From a virus, in the IMG/VR virus record IMGVR_UViG_3300030099_007399, positions 1 to 46,907 of that record: a DNA stretch of 46,907 nt. One strand, written 5' to 3'. The notes beneath the pieces were generated by a model. It made no database searches, was not told where the DNA came from, and was given only the letters and a program-made list of their open reading frames with translations. The position numbers and the translations under genes were made by a program. The first letter of the stretch is position 1, and every line of letters begins with the position of its first letter. This document shows positions 1 to 11,200 of this stretch, one piece after another.

Positions 1-1440
1 TCAACAAAGAGCTTCAGGTATTTGAACCGCCCACTTTTGACCAAAGTAAGATGCAAAATTAGCAACGAACTGATGAAGTTGATGTAAATGGCTTTCTCTT
101 TTATTTAACTTTCTTAAAAAATTTGCATATTCTCTAGCGTCATTCATTAAAGATACTGAGTCGCACTCTTCTGCATCAAGTTCGCCCCCAGCAATTAAAG
201 CGTAGGTTGCGTCAGCAACAAAAAAGTTTCCAACGCCTTGATTTGTACCTACAAAATCTCCAAGAATATCAGCCTTAAAGTACGCCATAAATTCTCTCCA
301 TGAATCAAAGCTTTCCTCTGCGGCTAAAATTTCTCCCGCAGTAACATTATATGTGCTTCCATTCAAATGTTTGCTAAAAGCCTGTAGCCCAATGTTCACA
401 TCGAAGCTATCCCCCATGTTTACACCTCTAAGCTTCGTGTTGGAGGTTACATCAAACTGCTCTCCTGTCTCAGGGTCTTCGCCCCAGTATTGTTTAATGA
501 TTGGGTTGTCGTTTCCTACTATAACCTGTTCAAAATCTCCAATGATACCAATTGCTGTAGTAATGTCATTTGTTTCAATACCTGCGGATGCAGACATAAC
601 TCTACTGCTAGATGTTCCTGTATTTCCACCAAAAACTGCACTGCCAAACTTTCTATAAACTCCTCCCGAAGCAATATCGCCTGAACTATTAACGCTTCTT
701 GCTAATGAAGAAGAGCCTGTAGTTGAATAAACTTTTATTGTGGTCCCTAGTATACCGGGCACCGTTTCAAGAAATATTCTTTTGCCTTGCGAGCTAGCGG
801 CTCTAGTGAGTGCAGAAAGAACGTCAATAACGTCTCCAGTAAATCTTAGGTCGCTGGCCGGAACTGCGCTTCCTATGCTAAGCTGAAGGCTGTTGCCGTA
901 ATACTGAAATACGCGCCCATCAATAACGTTTTTTATATGAGCCCAAGTTACACCCGTGTCATTGCACCAATCGGCAAATCCTAATTCTTTATGAAGGTTT
1001 ATTAAGTTTGTACTTCCCGTACTGTTGCTTCCCAATCCACTTAATATAACTTGAGAGTTTGATAAGACTTTAGATGGACTTCTAAGCCTAACACTGTAAG
1101 TAAATCCATTGGACCCTCCGTTTTTCTCCCAGTTTTCTAAAATACCACCAAATTTAAAAGTGCCGTATCTAAACATGCATGCACTTCCCAATGTAGGTGG
1201 ATTGAAACTGTCTGGGCTCGTTGTGAAAAAAGTTATGCCAAATGGGTTGTATGCTCTTTTTGTAGCGGTGGAAGTGTCCTCTGCTACGGTAACTGTTACT
1301 TCGCTGGCATCTGTCCCCCATCCTAGTCTTGTTTGCCAGCTAAGTATTGTTGCTCCTAGAAATCTTGTTTGTTGATATCCATTACTGGTGGCTCCAGAAT
1401 CTGATTTTATACTTTTAGATGGGCTTGGCGTGTAACTCAT
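1..1440 (-). CDS. Probable tail tip / baseplate hub protein
   Basis: A 479-residue protein and the last structural gene in the leftward late block, directly after two paralogous tail proteins. Its place downstream of the tape measure and tail-tip genes fits a hub or distal-tail component; I recognise no catalytic motif. The N-terminal half is beta-rich and has the feel of hub proteins (a segment with SWQTRLGWG near residue 35, and GGILENWEK near residue 100). The C-terminal part is helical and charged (NDAREYANFLRKLNKR). The ATG at 1440 follows an AGGAAGGAAA-type ribosome site. The stop codon is exactly at the first three bases of the window, so what follows is unseen; the abrupt end (QIPEALC) could mean the family's usual C-terminal part is separate or missing. 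The function is inferred from position. Confidence 0.5.
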   Translation of the reverse strand: MSYTPSPSKSIKSDSGATSNGYQQTRFLGATILSWQTRLGWGTDASEVTVTVAEDTSTATKRAYNPFGITFFTTSPDSFNPPTLGSACMFRYGTFKFGGILENWEKNGGSNGFTYSVRLRSPSKVLSNSQVILSGLGSNSTGSTNLINLHKELGFADWCNDTGVTWAHIKNVIDGRVFQYYGNSLQLSIGSAVPASDLRFTGDVIDVLSALTRAASSQGKRIFLETVPGILGTTIKVYSTTGSSSLARSVNSSGDIASGGVYRKFGSAVFGGNTGTSSSRVMSASAGIETNDITTAIGIIGDFEQVIVGNDNPIIKQYWGEDPETGEQFDVTSNTKLRGVNMGDSFDVNIGLQAFSKHLNGSTYNVTAGEILAAEESFDSWREFMAYFKADILGDFVGTNQGVGNFFVADATYALIAGGELDAEECDSVSLMNDAREYANFLRKLNKRESHLHQLHQFVANFASYFGQKWAVQIPEALC

Positions 1441-1457
1441 TTATTTTCCTTCCTTAC

Positions 1458-3254
1458 TTATTCGTCATTGTTTTGAGAAGCTTGGCTAACTTGAAATGTC
1501 CAGGTTACATTTCTTGAGTATTTTTTAATAGAATGCTCGTAATTTTCTCGGTCTTCTGTTAAATATCTAACGCTAGCTGTGGGGGCATACGTGTTAATTT
1601 TGGTGATTATTTTGTCTATAGATGAATCAATCTCAGAGTTGCTTATACCTTGGTCAAATTGAACTTCCGCAGAAACACTTATTGTTTCATCATTAACCGA
1701 GCGGAGCCACTGAAGAAAAGGCCCCCTTTCTCTACCAGGAACAACGTGTTCTACAAATCTGTCTGTGTCGTCAGAGCTGCTTACTTTAAGGCTTTCAGAA
1801 ACTGGTGGGGTAGCTAAACCAAAAGTATTTTGAGATGTGGCAAAAGACCAAGTAAAAGAAACAGTGCCCATTTTATGACTGATTGAATGTGCAGTTGATG
1901 TAGGCTTGAGTCTAAGTGAACCCGGAGAATATTGGCTTGTATTCAAAGTGGGCGCTGAATTAGCGGCTATGTAAATTGGATTAGAAGATGTGCCTTCATT
2001 CGCTTTTAAAACTTTATATCTATTTATAGCTTTTTCAACAGCCATGGCGGTTGTTGATTCTGTAGCTTGAGGATAAGAACTTATAGTATCCCACCCTTGT
2101 ATGGTGCCATTAACTGTAACCGTTAATTTATTTGCTGAAGAATCCCAAGAACTATTTACATTTATAGACTCTGTAAATTCAAATGAAGACGAAGAGTATG
2201 GGGCCAACAGCCATGTTTCTGTGGTTGAATAAGAGCCAGATGTAATATCAACGTCTTGTGAACGTGTATAATTATAAGCAACCCAATCTCCAACAGACGG
2301 GGATTTATCTCCGAAATATTTCTTACTCCAGTCAAATCCATGTATTTCTTTTCTAAATATTCTCCTATCGCTAGAGCTTCCTCCAGGATTTATATAATCA
2401 GCAGAACCTTTCGAAGAGCTGGTAAGTCCGTCTCCAGCATCTGAGGGGGTCAGCCTAGAATGCACCCATTTCTTAGCATTTTCCCAAGATTCTCTTATCA
2501 ATCCGTCTGGGCCAAAAGCTCTTTTGCCGGTAGCAGAAACCTGATGTGTGACTGTATATGTTCTTGTTTGCGAGGTGGTGTTTATGAAGGCCTGTTTTCC
2601 TGTAGGCTCGCTGTTCCAAGTTTCACTAATATCAGATAAGTAAACCTTGCCTCCAACGCGAAGACCATATTCAAAATCGTCATTGAACGATTGTCCGAAT
2701 TCAAAATTATCTGTTGAGTGCTGTTTGCCTCCGGTGTGCATTGCCAAATAAAAGTCTTCTTCTCCCACAGAATTGTTGATGCTTCCTCCATCCTCATCGA
2801 AGAAAACCTCATCACACTCTAATTCAATTGTGTAGGCTATTGGCTTGTTATATTCGCCTTCCGATATTGATATTGAATTTACCCTTGGAAAACAGCTAAG
2901 CCCGTAGTTGTTTGAATCCCAGGATAAAATTTGTAATTTTTGACCCTCGCTTGAAAACAGAAACCTAAGAGCTTGAGCTTTATTGAAAAGCGAAGATTGT
3001 ATTGAAGTTACCGGAATTGACTCTTTAATAAATTTTGCGGCACTAGGATTGCCATCAGTTCCATTATAAAAAGATGCGTCTGAGGATGGAGACCCTTTAT
3101 CTGGAATAAGAGTTCCATCTAGGGTTATACTGTACGTCGCACCAACTTTTTTGCCATCTGACGTTTTTATAAATTCTTTTGATATATTTACAGAGGGCGC
3201 AGGTATTATTGCTGCGTTAGATTTTGTATCGGCATTATAGTATAATACAGGCAT
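1458..3254 (-). CDS. Tail protein, paralog A of a tandem pair
   Basis: A 598-residue protein and a clear paralog of the gene just upstream (3254-5146). Both begin MPVLY, then carry IPAP-x-V-x-ISK and IKTSDGKK-(V/I)-GATY near residues 18-45, a FPRV-x-SIS strand near residue 120, an LECDE(V/I)F motif, and the signature SATGKRA(F/Y)G-x-DGLIRE-x-WENAK in the middle. The composition is Ser/Thr-rich and beta-prone, with no membrane segment or enzyme motif. The start ATG overlaps the upstream stop as TAATG, so translation is probably coupled. Position between the large tail protein and the hub-like gene supports a tail-tip or baseplate ring role. The exact role is unknown. Confidence 0.6.
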   Translation of the reverse strand: MPVLYYNADTKSNAAIIPAPSVNISKEFIKTSDGKKVGATYSITLDGTLIPDKGSPSSDASFYNGTDGNPSAAKFIKESIPVTSIQSSLFNKAQALRFLFSSEGQKLQILSWDSNNYGLSCFPRVNSISISEGEYNKPIAYTIELECDEVFFDEDGGSINNSVGEEDFYLAMHTGGKQHSTDNFEFGQSFNDDFEYGLRVGGKVYLSDISETWNSEPTGKQAFINTTSQTRTYTVTHQVSATGKRAFGPDGLIRESWENAKKWVHSRLTPSDAGDGLTSSSKGSADYINPGGSSSDRRIFRKEIHGFDWSKKYFGDKSPSVGDWVAYNYTRSQDVDITSGSYSTTETWLLAPYSSSSFEFTESINVNSSWDSSANKLTVTVNGTIQGWDTISSYPQATESTTAMAVEKAINRYKVLKANEGTSSNPIYIAANSAPTLNTSQYSPGSLRLKPTSTAHSISHKMGTVSFTWSFATSQNTFGLATPPVSESLKVSSSDDTDRFVEHVVPGRERGPFLQWLRSVNDETISVSAEVQFDQGISNSEIDSSIDKIITKINTYAPTASVRYLTEDRENYEHSIKKYSRNVTWTFQVSQASQNNDE

Positions 3255-5146
3255 TATATTTCCTCCTGATACTTCCAGGTAACTGTTCTAGAATATGTAT
3301 CTGAAATTGGGTCCCATTCCCTATTGTCGGCAGTCTTGAAATAAACCGCAACTGCAGTACCTGTGGTGGTACTTCCTGGTGTATAATCATTAATTTTTGA
3401 AACAATTTTATTAATGGCAGCAGACTGTTGGGTTGAATTAGTTGAAGGATGAAATTTTATGTTTATGCTAACTGTCCTTGATGGCATCGAAGGCGTTTCT
3501 AAATTTTGCAATACTGAACCCTGGCGCCTTCCTGGAACTAAATGGCTGGCAAATTGCGATGTTCCTTTTGTGTCTGTTACCACAATTGAACTAGAAATAG
3601 GCTTATCGATTCCGACTCCTAACGGGAGTCCAATATTATCTCTTCTGTTGTTGAAAACATAGCTAAAAGTTATAACGCCTTCCGTTTCATTTATAGAAAC
3701 ATTTTTACTAATTGCCTCAGAATCTATATCGGATGAAGACGAGTCTGATAAAAAATCTGTAACGGCGATTCTATATATGGGAGATTTATCTGATGTCTTA
3801 CTTGTTAATGTGGTCCATCTTTCCTTCGCATTTGAAGCGGCAGTAACATTAATCTTAGAGATGTCTCCTCCAGAATTGGTTGACACCACATCATGACCGG
3901 TTATTGTGCCATTAACTGTCACGGTTTTTATATCATTATCTAGGTCTTCAGAAAAATCAATCTTTATATCTTCAGTAACACTTTTGTTTTGAAGGTCGCC
4001 ATTGTTTCTAGCATACCCTGGAATCATTGTAAAGGTTTCAGTAATAGTATATGAGCCTGAGGTTCTGTCTATTTCTCCTGTTCTTGACCAGCCGTGAGGC
4101 GTCCATTCTGTATGTTTAGCGTCTGAAGAAACACTGTCTGGAAAATATCCCTCTTCCCAATCCCATCCGTTTCTATAGTAATTAAAAATTTTTGTTGTGT
4201 CAGAAGGGTCAATGTAATCGTTGGGCCTTGCTTCCTTTCCGCTATCATCTTTTGGATTTGGGCCAATTCTAGATTCAACCCAGATTTTAGCATTTTCCCA
4301 AGGCTCCCTGATAAGCCCGTCTTCTCCATACGCTCTTTTGCCTGTTGCAGAAACAGTGTGAGTAACCGCATACACATTTTCGCGTAAATATTTTAGTGCC
4401 GCAGTTTTACTGTCCGCAAAATCATCTTTAAGTTGGCTGTCATACCACATAAATCCTTTATCTTGATTGTTAGTTGCCCATGTTTCTGAGGCGTTAGATA
4501 AATAAACATTGACATTTCCTGTAATGTCTCCAACGGGGCTAATAAAATCAGAGTCAAAAGACTGCCCACCCTCTTGAGTTATATTCACTCCTGCATTATG
4601 AAGGTCTTCTTGGCCAACTAATGTGGTGGAAGAGCCGTCTGTTCCTGTGTCAATAAATATCTCATCACATTCAAGTTGTATGGTATAAGGCAAAGAATCT
4701 GCGTATCTCCCGTCGTCCATACTTATTGATTGAACTCTTGGAAAACAGAATATTCCTGGATTTCCAGACTTCCAAGTTAATATAGAAAGCTTTCTTCCTT
4801 CTATTGAGAAAAGCCTTCTTATTGCCTGAGATTTCATCATAAGGCTTCTTTGGCTCAAATCACCAGTCACAGACTGAGAATGATAAATAGAAGATGTTCC
4901 TGGCGCTCCGTCTCTGTTTTGATAAAATAATGGTACTTGTGCATCTCCAGCTATGGCTCCTCCTGCGGTTGGAGAGCCTCTGTCTGGTAATATAGTCCCT
5001 TTTAAAGTTATTCTGTAAGTAGCCCCTATTTTTTTACCGTCTGAAGTCTTTATGTAATCTTTTGATATGCTTACAATAGGAGCTGGAATTAAAGCCGCGG
5101 GGTTTCCCGCACTACTCAATGTCATGTCTTCATATAAAACTGGCAT
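3254..5146 (-). CDS. Tail protein, paralog B of a tandem pair
   Basis: A 630-residue paralog of the downstream gene at 1458-3254. It shares the N-terminal MPVLY, the IKTSDGKK block, the FPRVQSIS and LECDEIF motifs and the central SATGKRAYGEDGLIREPW block. It has extra loops not seen in the paralog, such as the insertion around residues 60-85. It is beta-rich with no transmembrane segment. The start codon at 5146 lies 4 bases after the large tail gene's stop, and its own stop overlaps the next ATG as TAATG. The pair most simply arose by tandem duplication and may form a hetero-oligomeric ring at the tail tip; that is inference. Confidence 0.6.
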   Translation of the reverse strand: MPVLYEDMTLSSAGNPAALIPAPIVSISKDYIKTSDGKKIGATYRITLKGTILPDRGSPTAGGAIAGDAQVPLFYQNRDGAPGTSSIYHSQSVTGDLSQRSLMMKSQAIRRLFSIEGRKLSILTWKSGNPGIFCFPRVQSISMDDGRYADSLPYTIQLECDEIFIDTGTDGSSTTLVGQEDLHNAGVNITQEGGQSFDSDFISPVGDITGNVNVYLSNASETWATNNQDKGFMWYDSQLKDDFADSKTAALKYLRENVYAVTHTVSATGKRAYGEDGLIREPWENAKIWVESRIGPNPKDDSGKEARPNDYIDPSDTTKIFNYYRNGWDWEEGYFPDSVSSDAKHTEWTPHGWSRTGEIDRTSGSYTITETFTMIPGYARNNGDLQNKSVTEDIKIDFSEDLDNDIKTVTVNGTITGHDVVSTNSGGDISKINVTAASNAKERWTTLTSKTSDKSPIYRIAVTDFLSDSSSSDIDSEAISKNVSINETEGVITFSYVFNNRRDNIGLPLGVGIDKPISSSIVVTDTKGTSQFASHLVPGRRQGSVLQNLETPSMPSRTVSINIKFHPSTNSTQQSAAINKIVSKINDYTPGSTTTGTAVAVYFKTADNREWDPISDTYSRTVTWKYQEEI

Positions 5147-5150
5147 TTAA

Positions 5151-8100
5151 TTAAACCCCTTCTCCGCTTTGAGGTATACTTACGTCTTGCTCAAATCCAG
5201 AAACAAACAAATTTAAGTCCCCCTGCGCTAAAAACTGTTTTGTGAAATTTCTATAATCTAAGTCAAATTGTTGTTCCATTGCATTTACGCTGCACACTTT
5301 ATTTGACACAACAAGCTCATCTATTAAAAACTCTTCTTGTTGTTTCGGCTCTAAGCTTATGTTTAATCCAAGATTAGAGTAGGGAACCGAATCAGACCCT
5401 CTTTGTAAGAGGCCTCCGACTTTAAATTTTATATCATCTGTATCAGTTTTTACTTCGTATCCATCCCATTTTTGAGATACGTCAGTGATGGGCTTAATTT
5501 CAGGCATATATCCAGACTGCCCTGGATGCCCTTTTGCTGGAGAGGCAACTCTAACAAATGATTGATATAGCTCTGTATCTACCCAGTAATTTATAAAATA
5601 CCATCTATCGTCGTCAAATGGAATCATTAAGCCTGGAAGGTGTTCTGGGGTTAATTCTCCATCGTCATTGGTTTTCCCAATTCTTCCCATTCTTCCTCCT
5701 GCTGTAGTGTTTACAAAAGGAATGAGTCCGCCAAAAGCAGAAAGCTCGCCTTGCAATTTATTTTCAGAATTAGGCTTGAGAAAATCTTTAAGAGAATTGA
5801 AAGGAGTGTCTCCGCTCGCTTTAACGTTTGAATTATGACCGGCATAATAAATTGACCACTGACCAGATGTTGCCGGAGCGCCCCTGGATTTAAAACCAAT
5901 CTCACAGTTTCCTAATACTCCTCTAATACCAAGGGACCCGACTGGGGGGACGTATCCAGGTGCTGGGCCTTTTCTTTTTATCCAAAAAGATGTGGAAACA
6001 CCTCTTCTTGCCGGAGTAAAGTTTCCAGCAGAATCAAGATGTCCGTCCTTGGGCGTAATTCTATGTTGGTCGTTGATAGATGGAGAACCAGACTGTACCA
6101 ATACGGTTCCATAATAAGGCGTTGATAAATCGCCTTTAAATCTTGATACTCCAGAGCCGGTAAGCGATGATGCTGGAAATCTATCGCTAGTTTGAAAAAA
6201 TCCAGATTCAGGGGTATAAGGGCCAGTAAACGAGCCCCCAACTTTGCTACGCCATCCACTTGCATATAATTTAAATCCATAATCCTGAGAATTATCATTT
6301 GTATTATTATCAAATTTATACAAAGAGCCGTCTGCACAATTTCTTTCAGAGCCAGCAAAAAGAAGGGCTTCTGATTTACTTGGTTTAAAATCAGAACTAT
6401 CAACAAGTTCGTTTCTGAAAAATGAAACTGAATCGGGAGCTGTAATTCCACTAAAGCCTTGAGTATTTAGTCCAATTTTATTTGTATTTTCTAAGTCTGT
6501 ATCTAAAAAGAACGAGTCTTCTGTTCTGGCTCGACCTCGAGAATCAGGCAGTCTCGTTGAGGCAGATATGTCTCCGGTATTGATTAATCCTTTCAGGTGC
6601 AATGTAAAATGTTCTTTAACACCGCTAGCAAAAACAATTAATTCATCACCCAAAATTACTCTGGGGTCTTTACCTTCAATATATAAAAGACCTCTTCTTT
6701 TTAAAGTAAAATTACCTATGTTCAACGGGGCAGTATTACTTTTTGGTATAGGAGCGTTTACAAACAAAGTTGAAAAAGAACTAGAGGAGTCTTTGATATT
6801 TGGTATGCTTAAATCAATTTCTTTTTGCGGCCCTCTACCAGAAATAAACATTGGGTAAAGACGACTAGCAAATTCGTCATTTATAAAAAATAGTCCAAAA
6901 TTATTAATTGTTGCGTGAGGTTTAATTGATAAAGAAACAAGCTCTTTAAACTTTGTCCCCTCTACAAATAAGTTATTTTCGGATTGTGATTTTATTAGGC
7001 CTCTTGTGTGCAGAGGTATGCCTGAAGAGTCTACAAAAACTCCACCCTCGATAAATAACGGATTAACGCCACTTGCTTTTGGAGGGGAGAACATTGTAAG
7101 ATTAATCTTATTGTCTAAAAGATTTGGCCCAGTGATAAACAAAGGCACGCCTTGAGGAAAGCCGCCAAATTCATATGCCCCAACATCGTACTCCTCAGTG
7201 CCAGGTCCAGATGCGAATGGCCTTGGCATAAGTCTTATGTCAGAAAGAACTGAGTCTATAGTTACTCCGCCGTTTATAGCTCTAGAATTTTTTCTTAATC
7301 TAAAGTCTGCTGTAGAAGAGACAGAAATTAAACCGCCAGAAGAATTTATTGATATTGTCTTGGTGGGGTTTTTGAATAGGGATGATGATGCTTGGTCAAA
7401 CTGAACAGCAAGAACATCTGAAGTGTCTAGGACGCTGAAGTCCGTAGATATATTATTGCGAAAGTCTATAAAGCCATTTCCACCTGAAGAAAAAGAAAAG
7501 TCTGACCCATCAGAATCCGCTCCAATGCAATTAAATATTTCAACATCTGCCCCGCCATAAAATCCAGGAAGGGCCGTGTTGTGTACTCTGTAACAAGAAT
7601 TTTTATGTCCATATGCAGTGCAGTTATGACATTGTATTCCGGGTTTACCTCCGGCCATGTCTGAGCCGCCCAGCTCAAATCCAATATCCTGATGTGTGGT
7701 TCCTATTGCAAGGCAATTTTTAAAAATATTTCCGGAGCTTGAAGTCGTTCCAACGCTAGATTTTGCCTTGAAGCAAAAATCGTTTTTTGAAGTTGCCCAA
7801 CAATTTTCAACCGTCATATTTGACGCTGTGTCTATATCCATATGAAAGCCTCGAGTGCTCCCAAGACCATCAACCTTAGCATGGCTAACAGCTATGGTAT
7901 TAACTTCTGTGCTGTCTTCTCCTGGATATATAATTGGACCGGTTGTTATGTTGCCGTTGTGAAGTTCTCCTGAAGAGGCAAAAATTCTTGGGTAGCCAGA
8001 GGGTGTCGGTGTAGACGACCAACCAGATAAGGTAAATGTACCAAGATTAAAGCCAGAAAAACACTCAGCCCATTGATATGGGTTGACCTTGTCGTCTGCA

Positions 8101-8189
8101 TAATCTTCCCACGCTTGAATCGTGGTAAAATCACCTGTTCCCAGTGGGTGGCTTGAAGCCCTAATTGTTTTTATTCTTGGTCTAGCCAA
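5151..8189 (-). CDS. Large tail fibre-like protein: beta-helix plus lectin fold
   Basis: A 1012-residue protein. The start is TTG at 8189, preceded by GGAG about 6 bases upstream; no ATG fits as well. Residues 1-330 look like a right-handed parallel beta-helix, opening with GTGDFTTIQAWEDYADD and followed by many short Asn/Cys/Ser strands. Residues 350-550 hold a run of about six degenerate repeats starting LF(I/V)-x-G followed by an I-x-L-x-I strand. Residues 660-960 look like a LamG/concanavalin-A fold (GVSTSFWIKRKG; DDDRWYFINYWVD). The N-terminal module is paralogous to the start of the neck-region protein at 21683-23209. Position after the tape measure, plus beta-helix and lectin modules, points to a tail-side receptor-binding or fibre protein. 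Confidence 0.65.
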   Translation of the reverse strand: MARPRIKTIRASSHPLGTGDFTTIQAWEDYADDKVNPYQWAECFSGFNLGTFTLSGWSSTPTPSGYPRIFASSGELHNGNITTGPIIYPGEDSTEVNTIAVSHAKVDGLGSTRGFHMDIDTASNMTVENCWATSKNDFCFKAKSSVGTTSSSGNIFKNCLAIGTTHQDIGFELGGSDMAGGKPGIQCHNCTAYGHKNSCYRVHNTALPGFYGGADVEIFNCIGADSDGSDFSFSSGGNGFIDFRNNISTDFSVLDTSDVLAVQFDQASSSLFKNPTKTISINSSGGLISVSSTADFRLRKNSRAINGGVTIDSVLSDIRLMPRPFASGPGTEEYDVGAYEFGGFPQGVPLFITGPNLLDNKINLTMFSPPKASGVNPLFIEGGVFVDSSGIPLHTRGLIKSQSENNLFVEGTKFKELVSLSIKPHATINNFGLFFINDEFASRLYPMFISGRGPQKEIDLSIPNIKDSSSSFSTLFVNAPIPKSNTAPLNIGNFTLKRRGLLYIEGKDPRVILGDELIVFASGVKEHFTLHLKGLINTGDISASTRLPDSRGRARTEDSFFLDTDLENTNKIGLNTQGFSGITAPDSVSFFRNELVDSSDFKPSKSEALLFAGSERNCADGSLYKFDNNTNDNSQDYGFKLYASGWRSKVGGSFTGPYTPESGFFQTSDRFPASSLTGSGVSRFKGDLSTPYYGTVLVQSGSPSINDQHRITPKDGHLDSAGNFTPARRGVSTSFWIKRKGPAPGYVPPVGSLGIRGVLGNCEIGFKSRGAPATSGQWSIYYAGHNSNVKASGDTPFNSLKDFLKPNSENKLQGELSAFGGLIPFVNTTAGGRMGRIGKTNDDGELTPEHLPGLMIPFDDDRWYFINYWVDTELYQSFVRVASPAKGHPGQSGYMPEIKPITDVSQKWDGYEVKTDTDDIKFKVGGLLQRGSDSVPYSNLGLNISLEPKQQEEFLIDELVVSNKVCSVNAMEQQFDLDYRNFTKQFLAQGDLNLFVSGFEQDVSIPQSGEGV

Positions 8190-8204
8190 TTTTATCTCCT
8201 GTCC

Positions 8205-11200
8205 TTACGCTGGAGTATCAACTTTTTCCGCTATTCTTGTCAGTTCCCTTTGTATTTCTTCAATAGTAGCGGATTTAACCGGTCCTTCCAGACTATCTAG
8301 TCCCGTCACATTTACTTGAACAGCATCAAGTCCGCTTATTTGCATTTGTATGCCATCGCCAAAGCTTGTTGTAAAATTATTCAAAGAATCAGTAAGAGCT
8401 GTAATTTTTTCTGATGAAGAAAAATTCGACAAAGCATTTGTTAAAGAAGATATAGACGAACCGTCCCCGCCATCTGCCTGCTGCTTGCTCTCAAAAACTG
8501 CAACTAAACGCTCAACTCCACTTGCTGTTCTTTCTGCAACGCCTATAGCTTGAGTTGATTCCTGTGGTGCGGCAACCTGAAACGGAGCATCAATCCCTGG
8601 GCTAATTGCTGTAGAGCTTGTTGCTCCTCCAAGACGTATCCCCGCTCCGGGAATTCCGTTATATATATTCGTGCTAGCCAAATCTACTGGTGGAATCGGA
8701 TTGGGCTTGTCCGGCGTAGATGTGGTTGGAATTTTTTGTGTTTGAACGTTTTGTTTTTGTGTTTCTAACCTGCCTTCTCTATCTGTCAGCCCTTTAAGTT
8801 TTGCATTGACAGAATCCAGTCGAGATTCAAAAACGTCCCAGCCATCAGTCTTTTTTAACCCTTCATTAAGAGACCTAGCCTTTTGTTCTATGTCTGAAAT
8901 ATCAATATCGCCTCTTATTATGCTATTTTGTAAGCCTCTGTCGATATTAGCCTCGTCAAGTCTTTGACGCTCATCTAATATTCTTGTGCCTGCAGCGTCT
9001 TTTGCTCCACTAAAAATTGATTCAAATGCGGGTGCCATTTTCCCTATCATGTCCGACACATCGCCAAAATCTGTGTCAAAATAATCAGCATCAAAGTCAG
9101 TCAGGCTGTTAATGGCGACGGCTAATTTACTAAGCTCTTCAGGACTAAAATCAAGATTTTCCTGCTCACCAACTTGCTTAAATACTCTTTGTGATATTCT
9201 TGCTCGCTCATCCCTTCCGGCAATATTGTCTTCAACAGCAATGTCGCTAGCGTTTATTTCTTGGAAAATTTGACTGAGAGCCCTTCGCATTGGGCTGTTT
9301 ATTGCGGCATCCATTTCCGCTCTAGTTGAGTTCGACAATCCCGGAACATCTGAACCAACACCGTGGCTTCGCGAGCGAATTTTTTTAGCCTCTGCTCCCC
9401 CAAATCCAGCACTCGTAATTCTATCAAGCCTGTGTAACTCTTTTGCCGACCTTCTAATTTCGTCAAAGCTAGAGGCGGCGCCTACAACTGCCTCTGCTTC
9501 CTTTCTGCCTCCAATTCCCATAGACGCAAGTTGGCCTCTTGTCGTTATTTTGTCTTGAGCCCGAACCTGTTCTTTTTGTGCGGTCTCTTTCTCTGCTTGT
9601 ACTCGCTCTTGAGCTTGCGCGACTATGGCTTCCCTAATTGACCTTGTTCCTTCTACTATTGCGTTTTTAACTTCAACGTCTGTTGTCTCAATCGTCTTCT
9701 CAAAAACCTCTTTTATTTTTTCTGCGGCTTGCCTCTGAACATTCATAGCCTCAAGTATCTTTTTCTCAAGTTCTTTCTCCCCCTTGCCTTTTTCCATACG
9801 TTTTTCCACTAAAACATCAATTTGTTTATCAGTTAACTTAGCCGCTGCGCTATTAGGAGGCGCCGCTCGAAGTTCTGCTTTTATCTGTTTCTTAGTTTGA
9901 CGTTTTATAATTTCGTCAGCGTCAACCATAATTTTTTTCCCATCTCCTTGCTCCGCCTCCTTCTCAAAATCTCTGACTTTTATTCCAGCCCCCGCAAATT
10001 CTCTAAGTTGTGCCAGTCCACCTTGCATCATCTGCTCACCCTGAGGACCAAGTCTGGCTATCTCTTGAGGAAGCATGCCTCTTTGAAGCAGGTTAGCCCC
10101 TCTCATGCCTGTTGCAAAGTTTTGTCTTTGCTCTTTAGTTCCAAAAGCAATGTCTGTCAGCTTTGATTGAGTATACTCTCTTCTTTTTTGCTCTTCTCCT
10201 AGTTGCTTTTGTAAAACCGAAAGTGTTGTAGTTGATTCAGCAAGATTCGAGAGGCCAGCTCTAAGCCTTTGACCCTCTTGGCCTAGAGTATTCAGGCTAT
10301 TAGTTGCGGCAAGATGTGCGGAGCTTCCAACTTCTAACTCTTTTATATATTCTCTTTGAGCTGCAATCTGTGCTTCATTTGCTTGAATTAAATCACCAAG
10401 CTCTTGGGGGTCCATTGGATTATTAAGATTTGCACCATAACCCAAGAAATCCGTTCCAATAATAGCTCGTTGCTCTTCTTCAAATCTTCTCGCTGCTTCC
10501 TGTCGAGCTTCCTGGTCTGTTCTTGCGGCTACTGCATTTCCCGCTACATCTCTACCAAACTGTTGTTCAGCGTCATCCAATTGGTTTTGCTTCTGAAGTA
10601 ATCGCTGCCTAGCTTGAGTGTAGGCCTCTTCAAGGTCATTTCTTTTCTGTAGCATAGAAAGAAGATTCTCTTGAGACTGAACTATTGCGTCACCTATTTC
10701 TTGCAATGCTTGCAAAACCTGCGGCCCAACATCACCTCTTATTTTTTCAGCAACAGCTCTAGAATCGCCTATAATTTCATCTCTTGCAGTTCCCTCTCCT
10801 TTTTGACGGCCTGTTGTCATTGTTCCTACAGCAGTAACAACCGAATTAGCAATGGTTCCGGTAAAACCCTTTGATTGTAAAGATTTTTTAACTGCATCAA
10901 CCAACTTAATATCGCTGTCCATTCCTGGGCCAACTGCCTTTGCGGCATCAAATAATACTCCTGGTAATTCTTGAGCAAGCCGGGCTTGTTGTGCTGCCTG
11001 TTGTCTTACATTTTCATCACTACTTGCCTGTCTTATTGCCTGTGAAAGCATGGCGGGGTCAACTCTTTCTCCCTCAGCCGCTCTTCCTAATATGTTGCCA
11101 GATTGTCTCGTGCCTCCAAAAGTTGCAGAAATATCTCCTCCTAACGCAGCATTAACTATTCCGCTTACCCTGTCTGCAAATTCAGACGTTATGTCTGCGG

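Noticed and set aside
6568-6858. 96-residue rightward ORF
   Set aside because: Antisense to the large tail protein with no ribosome site or independent support.
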